Shown here: positions 23,114 through 29,883 of the stretch, in pieces | How the letters are laid out: each line of letters opens with the position of its first letter | Position numbering within the stretch: position 1 is the first letter of the stretch | Assembly (NCBI GenBank): GCA_023421135.1 | Contig: JAEZUG010000088.1 | Span: 1 to 64,000 of the forward strand | Direction of reading: 5' to 3' | Length of the DNA stretch: 64,000 nucleotides | Origin: Candidatus Cloacimonadota bacterium | Lineage (GTDB): Bacteria > Cloacimonadota > Cloacimonadia > Cloacimonadales > Cloacimonadaceae | The notes under the pieces: generated by a model | Database searches by the model: none | Told to the model about the DNA's origin: nothing | Seen by the model: the letters and a program-made list of their open reading frames with translations, nothing else | Program-made: the position numbers and the translations under genes

Positions 23114-25057
23114 CTATTTGCTTTGGTCTGGTCTTTGCTCTTCCAGCTTGACCAGAATGATCTCCACCAGCACCAGTAAAAGTGCGGCGATCAGGAGATA
23201 TTTCCACAAATCAAAGCCCAAACGGCTCTGAAAGATCTGGCTCTGCCAGTTCTTGGACAGTTGTTTATAAGTTCTGTGGCCGGAGAAATCCATCCGGCGA
23301 TAGTCTCCCTCGGTGTAATCCGGATCGACTGCCAGGGCTTCTTCGACCAGGTCAAAACGGGTGTAAAGACCGGGTTCGGTGAGCTTGTAGCTGCGGTTGG
23401 CAAGCTCTATGCGGCTGCCATCGGGCAGAGTGAGGGCAGAGGCTCTCACTGGGTCTCCGAGGGCTTTCTTGCTCAGTTCCGGGTTGCCCGCTCCCAGATA
23501 TTGAAAGCTGCGCATCATCAGCACCGGGAAGGCAGGATCGAGCAGGAATCTGCTGCGTTGGCTGGATAGATCCAGGGTGAGGAGTAGAGATTTCTCTCCC
23601 GCCAGCATCAGGGCATCTCCTCCGGCAGAAAGGATGGGGTTGGCGGTTCCCCGGCTCCGGGCAGGATGGAAATCTGCCACGCTCTGCAGGCTGTTCTGAC
23701 GATCTGCCACCAGGGAGCTGATATAGTGATGCTGATTCACAAAATCGATGCTGCGGGGGCTTTGGGAATACTCTCCCAGAGAGATGGAGAAATGCTGCTG
23801 AAGCCAGGCTTTATAGTCCTGATTGAGGCTGGAGCCTATGGTGTAGATGATGCCCTTGCCCGCTGCAGCGCTGCTGGTGAGCAGCTCCCGCAAGCGGGGA
23901 TTGAAGCTGCGGATTCCGCTGAGCAGGATGAGGTTGTAGTCTTTCAGAACGGCGTTGTTCAGGTTGGAGGGATGGATGGTGCTGCTGAGGCCACCGCTGC
24001 CTGTATAAACGCTCAAGATTGAGGCCAGGGCGGCAGGAACGCTGCCGGTTTCGCTGATGATTACCACCCGGGGATTGAGATAGAAGGGGAAGGCAAAATA
24101 GCTGCGGTTATCGGCTTCCAGACGGTCGTCCAGCACCTCGATATAGCCATTCTGCCAGCCATCGGTCTGCAGCTCGATCTGGATGGTTTCGGTTACGGAC
24201 TCCCGGGCAGGAAGGCTCACAAATTTCTCTCCCAGCTTGATGCCGTTTACCACAGCTTTGACCAGCACGTCTTCACGCGCACTGCTGCCGTAGTTCGTGA
24301 GTTTAAATTCTATTGTCTGGCTGCGCTTACGCTCCACCAATTGTGCCAGAGGCTTGGCTTCCTGAACGCTCAGATTGGCAGGCTCCTCCACCCTGGGCAG
24401 GGGAATCATCAGAACGGGATAGGCGGTCTTTTTGGGGTAATCCTGAGCCTGTAGATCGGTAAGCAGGTGAATCTCCCTGTTGGGGAGCTGAGTCTCCGCC
24501 AGCTTGCGTTCTGCCAGCTTGTGGAGCTCTTCCAGGCTGGACGGCAGGTGAGTGATCTTTACGCTCTGCAAAAGCTCGGGTGGAATCCTACCCGGCAGGA
24601 TCTGAGCATGAAGGCTGTTCCAGTGCTCATCGGAGGTGATCAGGATCAGACGATCGTCACTCTTTGTAAGCTTGTTCAGCTCCAGCAAGCGTTCTTTGGC
24701 GTGTTCCAAAAGGCTTTTGGTGCCGGAGATCCGGTCCATGCTGTAGGAAGTGTCCAGGATGATTGCCAGGGCTGTGGGAGGATGTTTTCCAGAGGGTTTG
24801 AGCAGGCCGGAACGCAGCATGGGCCTCGCTACCGAGAGCACCACCAGCAGAATGATCAGCATCCGGATGATGAGCAGCAGGAGGTTCTTCAGCTTGGCGC
24901 GTTTCTTCTCCTGCTCTTGACTAAGCTTGATAAAGCGCAGAGAGGAAAAGATCACCCGCTTGGGCTTGCGTTTGGCCAATAGCCAGATCAGAAGAGGCAG
25001 AATTGTGGCTGCCGCAAAGATCAGGAGCCCGGTATTCAGGAAGGATAGCTGAAACAT
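23114..25057 (-). CDS. BatA-type membrane protein with VWA-like domain
   Basis: The N-terminus shows the BatA pattern: a membrane helix (about 8-26, 'GLLIFAAATILPLLIWLL'), a basic stretch 'AKRKPKRVIFSSLRFI', and a second helix (about 59-77). A von Willebrand A-like fold follows at about 90-210, with the MIDAS-like 'ILDTSYSM' (DxSxS type). A long beta-rich region and a C-terminal membrane helix (about 620-640) complete it. Such proteins belong to the aerotolerance/Bat group, whose exact function is uncertain. The stop lies eight bases before dxs. Confidence 0.8.
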   Translation of the reverse strand: MFQLSFLNTGLLIFAAATILPLLIWLLAKRKPKRVIFSSLRFIKLSQEQEKKRAKLKNLLLLIIRMLIILLVVLSVARPMLRSGLLKPSGKHPPTALAIILDTSYSMDRISGTKSLLEHAKERLLELNKLTKSDDRLILITSDEHWNSLHAQILPGRIPPELLQSVKITHLPSSLEELHKLAERKLAETQLPNREIHLLTDLQAQDYPKKTAYPVLMIPLPRVEEPANLSVQEAKPLAQLVERKRSQTIEFKLTNYGSSAREDVLVKAVVNGIKLGEKFVSLPARESVTETIQIELQTDGWQNGYIEVLDDRLEADNRSYFAFPFYLNPRVVIISETGSVPAALASILSVYTGSGGLSSTIHPSNLNNAVLKDYNLILLSGIRSFNPRLRELLTSSAAAGKGIIYTIGSSLNQDYKAWLQQHFSISLGEYSQSPRSIDFVNQHHYISSLVADRQNSLQSVADFHPARSRGTANPILSAGGDALMLAGEKSLLLTLDLSSQRSRFLLDPAFPVLMMRSFQYLGAGNPELSKKALGDPVRASALTLPDGSRIELANRSYKLTEPGLYTRFDLVEEALAVDPDYTEGDYRRMDFSGHRTYKQLSKNWQSQIFQSRLGFDLWKYLLIAALLLVLVEIILVKLEEQRPDQSK

Positions 25058-25081
25058 TTACTCACACCCTCAGGCAGGGCT

Positions 25082-26125
25082 TCACTGGAAATCCACTCCC
25101 ATGGAAAAGAGATATTGGCTGTCTTTCAGCACCATGCCACGGTTGGTCATGGAGACGTCAAACCGGAAGATATTGTAGTTGTAACCTGTTCCAAACGTAT
25201 AGTTTATGTTTTTGGTGCCATAAAAATCATGCGAGAACATTCCGAGGCGCAGTCCCAAGCCCTGGGAGGAATTTTCTGCACCCATCAGGCTGCTGCCACC
25301 CCAAGTCCAATTGTGCTCCAGACCGAAGTGGTAGCTAGTGCCGGGATCTTTGGCGACCTTGTACTGAATGCCGCCCAGCAGGGTGGTGTTGCCGCTGTGA
25401 TACTCTGCACCGAGTGCCATTCTGCGTTGCACCGGCTTGGAAGGATAGTTCTCCCAATAGAGCCGGGAAAAGATATCGTAAACCACTCCGCCAAAGGTGA
25501 AATCCCCCTGATCGTAGGTGAAGCCCAGATCAGCGCCAAAGCCCTTGACTTTGTCGTCGATAAAGGAATCCCGGATCAGGCTGAGACCCACTTTATGCTC
25601 TTTGAGATAGACCAGGCGTCCGCTGTAATACTTCAGGCTCAGTCCCGCTTTCAGAGCCGGATAGCGGCTATCCGAAGCGGCCAGGGAAAGCTGTACTTTG
25701 TCCATCTTGTAGTCGTAATAGAGCAGGCTGTCACCCGCAGCGTTCCAGCGATTGATGTGCACATTGGCAGCCGGATGATAGGCAAAGCCAAATTGTTTGG
25801 AACTCAGAACGAAGTATTGAAATTGCTTGTCACGCAGAGCATTGGAGATCTGCATCGCTTGCCAGATGGACATATCGTCGTCATTTGCCAGCCGGAAGGA
25901 TGTGCTGAGACTGGTGTGTTCGTTACCCACCAATACCGCAGGATTGTGATAGGTGCCAAAGGCATCCACCGAGCCTGTGATATTCATCCCGCCCATACCC
26001 ATGGAGATGGGAGAGACGTTATGCTCCGGCAGGTTGTAATCGTATTCCGTGATGGGTAGAACAGTCTGGGCAAAGATCGCTCCCAGGCTCAGAACTATCA
26101 CCAGACAAAGTATATAGCTTTTCAT
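25082..26125 (-). CDS. PorV/PorQ-like outer-membrane beta-barrel protein
   Basis: Signal peptide at 1-19. The mature N-terminus 'SPISMGMGGMNITGSVDAFGTYHNPAVL' fits the PorV/UPF0164 family (typical 'GMGGAxxA...D..A.YxNPA'), and amphipathic strands continue to a terminal 'YLFSMGVDFQ' with an aromatic C-terminus. PorV-like barrels are outer-membrane partners of type IX secretion. That fits the FlgD-like tails on secreted proteins in this window, but which paralogue this is cannot be told. AAGGAG precedes the ATG. Confidence 0.75.
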   Translation of the reverse strand: MKSYILCLVIVLSLGAIFAQTVLPITEYDYNLPEHNVSPISMGMGGMNITGSVDAFGTYHNPAVLVGNEHTSLSTSFRLANDDDMSIWQAMQISNALRDKQFQYFVLSSKQFGFAYHPAANVHINRWNAAGDSLLYYDYKMDKVQLSLAASDSRYPALKAGLSLKYYSGRLVYLKEHKVGLSLIRDSFIDDKVKGFGADLGFTYDQGDFTFGGVVYDIFSRLYWENYPSKPVQRRMALGAEYHSGNTTLLGGIQYKVAKDPGTSYHFGLEHNWTWGGSSLMGAENSSQGLGLRLGMFSHDFYGTKNINYTFGTGYNYNIFRFDVSMTNRGMVLKDSQYLFSMGVDFQ

Positions 26126-26134
26126 TAGTCTCCT

Positions 26135-27091
26135 TTACAAGGCAGCCCCGGGGATGCCCTTTTTCTGCATTGACGAGTGTACCCACAGCGCCAGATAATA
26201 GCCGCCCACTCCGGTGAAGAGCCCCATCACCATGTCTATAAACCAGTGATAATGGCAATAAACCGTGGCCAGAGCCAGGAAGAAACTAATCACCACAAAG
26301 AGATAGCCCAGCTTGCGCAGATGCCGCAGAGCCGAGACGGTGAGCACAGTGGCAATCGCTACGTGGGATGAAGGGAAGGCTCCGCCCAAGTGTTTGCTAA
26401 CGTTATAGATATAGGCCATGATATGGGTAAAGGGTCCGCCCCGGTAGAGCTTGGTGAGTTCCATCGCCTCCGGGAAATATCTCCCCCCGATCACCGGCAA
26501 CAGTGAGAAGAGGAAATAACAGAGGTAAAACACAAAACTGAGCGTGAAGATGATCTCCCCAAAGGCCTTTTTGTTCTTGAAATAGAAATAGAGCGGCAAG
26601 CCTGCAATCATCGGATAATAGCAGAAATAGGCAAAGTGAAAGAGCTCCGAAATCCACCAGGAATCGTACTTCACTCCCCACTCCATAGAGGGCAGATAGC
26701 CAAAGATACTGCGGTCAATCTCGTAGAAAAAGGGATCGATCCACTGGGGGAAGAGTATGCGGTTCACACTGTATAAGGACGTGAAGAAGAAGCCAAAGAA
26801 AGCCACCGGATAGATGCCCCGCACAAAGCTGAGCAAGCGGTAGAGCTTGCTCTTGGCAGAGGGATCGAGCTGCGCCTGTCCATAGGCGAGCAGCAGGATA
26901 AAGCCTGCTATCACAGAGAAATACAGGGTATGCTTGTAAGGCTCCACGGCGCGTCCCACCAGCATCCCAAGGCCCAGATAGAGCAGAATCCAGGCGCAAT
27001 AGACGAGGCTGATGAGATCCAGAGAACTGAGGCTAACCCGGTTAATCGATCTTGGTTTCATAGATTCTATAGGTTTTATAGGGATCGGCAT
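26135..27091 (-). CDS. PAP2-superfamily membrane phosphatase/phosphotransferase (inositolphosphotransferase type)
   Basis: Six membrane helices are apparent. The catalytic motifs are 'GGAFPSSHVA' (C2) and 'YCHYHWFIDMVMG' (C3, His and Asp as nucleophile pair). The C1 KxxxxxxRP motif is not visible, which points to the PAP2_3 (Aur1/inositolphosphotransferase-like) subgroup rather than classical PAP2. The GGAG seven bases before the ATG at 27091 supports that start, although it overlaps the preceding gene by 50 bases. An ATG at 27061 is the alternative. With a PlsY-like and a GNAT gene upstream, a lipid head-group role is plausible. Confidence 0.8.
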   Translation of the reverse strand: MPIPIKPIESMKPRSINRVSLSSLDLISLVYCAWILLYLGLGMLVGRAVEPYKHTLYFSVIAGFILLLAYGQAQLDPSAKSKLYRLLSFVRGIYPVAFFGFFFTSLYSVNRILFPQWIDPFFYEIDRSIFGYLPSMEWGVKYDSWWISELFHFAYFCYYPMIAGLPLYFYFKNKKAFGEIIFTLSFVFYLCYFLFSLLPVIGGRYFPEAMELTKLYRGGPFTHIMAYIYNVSKHLGGAFPSSHVAIATVLTVSALRHLRKLGYLFVVISFFLALATVYCHYHWFIDMVMGLFTGVGGYYLALWVHSSMQKKGIPGAAL

Positions 27092-28160
27092 CCAGCATCT
27101 CCGCCACGCGCACCATCATGGTGTTGCATTCCAGCACCCAGGAAAACTCCCCATAATAGATCCCCTTGGGAATCCCGTTTTTGTAGGAGTAGTAATGAAA
27201 TATCGTATCTATCCCGCGGTTCTTGTATTCTTCCAACACGCCCATCACGATCACCCGGGCAGAGCTGATCCGCTTCTTGGCGATGGCGGCTTTGAGCAGA
27301 GTGAGAGGATTGACCCGGCCGTGCATGACCTTGAGCACTTCGTTGTAATTTGGCAGAGCCAGGCTGAAGCCCACCGGCTTGCCATCGATCTCGGCAAAGA
27401 GCACCAGATCGGGATCCACCAAAGGCAGCATCTCGTCCACCAGATGGTGAAACTCCGCTTCTGTGAAGGGCACCGCACCCCAGTTATATTGCCAGGCCTC
27501 GGAGTAGAGCCGGAACACGGTCTCTATATCCTTACGCATCTGCACCTTATTCCGGCTGAGAGTATGGATGGTGGCCTTGGAACGCCTGAGGAGAGCATCG
27601 TGCAGCTTGGCCACCCGTTCCGGAATCTCCCGCTTCTCCGAGAAATAGGCATACATATCCATGGCTTTGGTGAGTCCATAGCCTTCGTAAAGCTTTTGAT
27701 AATAAGGCAGTGCATGCGTCATCATCACAAAAGGAGGCGTCTCGAAGCCTTTCACCAGGAGCCCGCACTCTTCGTTGATCGTGAGGTTAAAGGGTCCCCT
27801 CATGCCTTCCCGCTTTTTGGCTTTGTTCCAGCGGTAGGCAGTCTCAAAGAGGGCATTGGCAACTTCCTGGTCGTTGATACACTCGAAGAAACCAAAGAAG
27901 CCCATCTCGTCCTTATGCTCGAGGTTGTGCCGGGTATTGGTTTGCGCGGAGATACGTCCCACTAGCTTATTATCTTTGTATGCCACAAAGAGTTCTGCTT
28001 CCGAATGCAGATAAAAAGGATTCTTGGTGGGATCAAAGAACTTGATCTGATCACTGATCAGGGGCGGCACCCAGTTCGGATCATTTTTGTAAAGACGGAA
28101 CGGTAGCATGATGAAGCTCTTAAGCTCTTTTCTGCTGCTAACCTTGCGAATTTCGACCAT
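27042..28160 (-). CDS. YghO-like GNAT-fold acyltransferase
   Basis: About 370 residues with the pattern of the YghO-like family: 'FIMLPFRLYKNDPNWVPPL', 'VGRISAQTNTRHN', 'GFFGFFECINDQEVANALF', 'MRGPFNLTINEECGLLV', 'FETPPFVMM'. The second half is the GNAT fold ('KPVGFSLALPNYNEVL', 'GVLEEYKNRGID'). I choose the third candidate start, the ATG at 28160 with GGAGG five bases upstream. The open frame itself begins inside the upstream gene. The substrate is unknown. Its position between a PlsY-like and a PAP2_3 gene suggests lipid N- or O-acylation. Confidence 0.75.
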   Translation of the reverse strand: MVEIRKVSSRKELKSFIMLPFRLYKNDPNWVPPLISDQIKFFDPTKNPFYLHSEAELFVAYKDNKLVGRISAQTNTRHNLEHKDEMGFFGFFECINDQEVANALFETAYRWNKAKKREGMRGPFNLTINEECGLLVKGFETPPFVMMTHALPYYQKLYEGYGLTKAMDMYAYFSEKREIPERVAKLHDALLRRSKATIHTLSRNKVQMRKDIETVFRLYSEAWQYNWGAVPFTEAEFHHLVDEMLPLVDPDLVLFAEIDGKPVGFSLALPNYNEVLKVMHGRVNPLTLLKAAIAKKRISSARVIVMGVLEEYKNRGIDTIFHYYSYKNGIPKGIYYGEFSWVLECNTMMVRVAEMLDADPYKTYRIYETKID

Positions 28161-28170
28161 CATCTCCTCC

Positions 28171-28815
28171 TTAGATCTCACCGAGTTTCTTGGACACCAA
28201 GAAGTTAAGCACGCCCATCGTAATCATCATACCCATGCCCAGAGGCGTGTAGTAACGGGGCAATTCCTGATTTAGAAAAGGCAGGAAGGGCGTGAGCAGG
28301 GAAGTGAGCAGCACCGGGAAGATCACGATCAGATATTGGGCAAAACGGATCTGCTTCCAAGCCAGCACCAGGATTCCAGCAAGGATCCCCGTAAAGATAG
28401 TCGGCATCAGGCTAAAGTATGCGGCCACACCCAGATAGGTGAAGATACCACGGCCACCGCGAAAGTGGCTGATAAAGGGCAGACAATGCCCAATCAACAT
28501 AAAGATGGCATAGACCATCATGATGCTGGGATCATAGAGCAGATCCAGCCGGATGGCACCGCTCACACTGTTTAGAAACACCAGAGTCAGATTTACCAGT
28601 GAGAGAAAGAGATAGCTCTTGGCGGCATCGATTGCTCCCACCAGAATTCCCAGAGGTTTGGAAACGTTTACAAAGATGTTTTCCGTATCGGCCAAACCCG
28701 TGCCGATCCGGTAGATATTGAGGGAACGAACGCTCTTGGTGATGATCCGGGCAGTGGAAAAACCCCCGATTACATAGGCCAGAACGGCAATCAGCGCCAT
28801 CACGATAAAGATCAC
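28171..28815 (-). CDS. PlsY-like membrane acyltransferase with degenerate first motif
   Basis: A five-to-six-helix membrane protein of PlsY length (214 residues). PlsY moves an acyl group from acyl-phosphate to glycerol-3-phosphate. The second PlsY motif is intact ('GHCLPFISHFRGGRGIFTYLG'). The first motif, normally GSGNxGATN, reads 'GTGLADTENIF', and the C-terminal motif (HxxNIxRLxxGxE) is missing. It may therefore be an inactive or re-purposed paralogue. It starts with GTG four bases inside yggS (GGGAG upstream). Confidence 0.7.
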   Translation of the reverse strand: MIFIVMALIAVLAYVIGGFSTARIITKSVRSLNIYRIGTGLADTENIFVNVSKPLGILVGAIDAAKSYLFLSLVNLTLVFLNSVSGAIRLDLLYDPSIMMVYAIFMLIGHCLPFISHFRGGRGIFTYLGVAAYFSLMPTIFTGILAGILVLAWKQIRFAQYLIVIFPVLLTSLLTPFLPFLNQELPRYYTPLGMGMMITMGVLNFLVSKKLGEI

Positions 28816-29543
28816 AGCGCACTCCCGTAGTCTCTGGCTCCAAAGATCGCACTGCCGATCCTCACAAGGTTTGAGCCTGCTTCCAGGGCAAGCAGATAGT
28901 CATCCGTCATCCCCATGGAGAGCACAGTCAGTTTCAGATTTGGTAGGTCTTGGTTCAGCATGTCAAAAAGCTCCTTAAGCCTGGCAAAACCCCCTCGAAC
29001 AGCCTCGGTATCCTCCGACAACAACCCAATAGTCATAAGCCCGCATATCTTTATATTGCCATATCTTAGTATCTCTTCCACAGCGCTTTTCACTGCCTCA
29101 GCAGCAAAGCCGCCCTTGGAGGCCTCGCCGGATGTATTGACCTGTAACAGAACACTTTGCACCCGATCGGGAAAGAGAGAGGCGTTCTGAAGCGAGATCT
29201 CACCCGCCAGAGCCAGGGAATCCACCGAGTGTATCAGCTCCGGCTCCAGCTTGAGCAGTTGCTTTACCTTGTTACGTTGCAGACGGCCAATGAAGTGGAA
29301 AGCAGGCTCCAAACCCGCCGCGGCGCACAGAGCACGAAGTTCCGGCACTTTAACGGAGGCTTCCTGTACCTTATTCTCCCCAAAAGCCATTATTCCTGCC
29401 TGCAGGGCGGGAAATACTTCTGGGGCAGAGTGCGTCTTGGACACCGCTAAGAGCAAGCAATCGTTGGGCTTACGCCCTAGTTCCAAGAGCTGGGCTGCGA
29501 TCTTCTCTTCTATCTGTTTGATCCTGTCCCCTAGGGTGGACAT
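28812..29543 (-). CDS. yggS: YggS/PROSC-family pyridoxal-phosphate homeostasis protein
   Basis: A single-domain PLP-binding TIM barrel of 243 residues, close to the family norm. The PLP lysine lies in 'LLAVSKTH'. Further signatures are 'GENKVQEA', 'FHFIGRLQRNKVK', 'QVNTSGEASKGGF' and 'LSMGMTDDYLLALEAGSNLVRIGSAIFG'. It handles free PLP and has no known reaction. It is the first gene of the operon that runs to mnmE, with AAGGAG six bases before the ATG. Confidence 0.93.
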   Translation of the reverse strand: MSTLGDRIKQIEEKIAAQLLELGRKPNDCLLLAVSKTHSAPEVFPALQAGIMAFGENKVQEASVKVPELRALCAAAGLEPAFHFIGRLQRNKVKQLLKLEPELIHSVDSLALAGEISLQNASLFPDRVQSVLLQVNTSGEASKGGFAAEAVKSAVEEILRYGNIKICGLMTIGLLSEDTEAVRGGFARLKELFDMLNQDLPNLKLTVLSMGMTDDYLLALEAGSNLVRIGSAIFGARDYGSAL

Positions 29544-29883
29544 CGATACTCCTTCTGCGCTAACTTACTATTTCAGACGTATTTTAGATAACACTTCAGG
29601 TTTTCAGGCAGCCGGGATGTGTCAAGAATAATCGTTCATTCAGGAGTTAATAGTGAGGAGTTAATAGTTAATGCAGACGCTGCTGACGCCTCGCGGGTAA
29701 GCAAGTGCAAAGTGACAACGAAATCTGCAGATTGTGCAGCGAAAACTGCAAACTGTCGCATCGTAGGACATCCTTACTCATCCTTACCAAGACCCTTTTA
29801 GGTAGCTATTGACAGGATATCTGCAAATCAGATCACCGAAAATTTCAAATTCTGACAGGGTTTCTGCATATCAATTTATTGGT
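29544..29883. other. 340-bp spacer between yggS and the defence island
   Basis: It must contain the promoter of the yggS operon. It also holds GAGTTAATAG units (29642-29668), related to those near 7670, and an imperfect direct repeat GACAGG[A/G]T[A/T]TCTGCA[A/T]ATCA at 29811-29830 and 29854-29873, just outside the end of the STAND gene. No tRNA or integration-site-like sequence is visible. Confidence 0.5.

Noticed and set aside
25115..26059. 314-codon plus-strand open frame opposite the PorV-like gene
   Set aside because: Shadow frame; the minus-strand product has a signal peptide, family motifs and a good ribosome site.
27012..27965. 317-codon plus-strand open frame opposite the GNAT gene
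   Set aside because: Shadow frame without a ribosome site; the GNAT family motifs are on the other strand.
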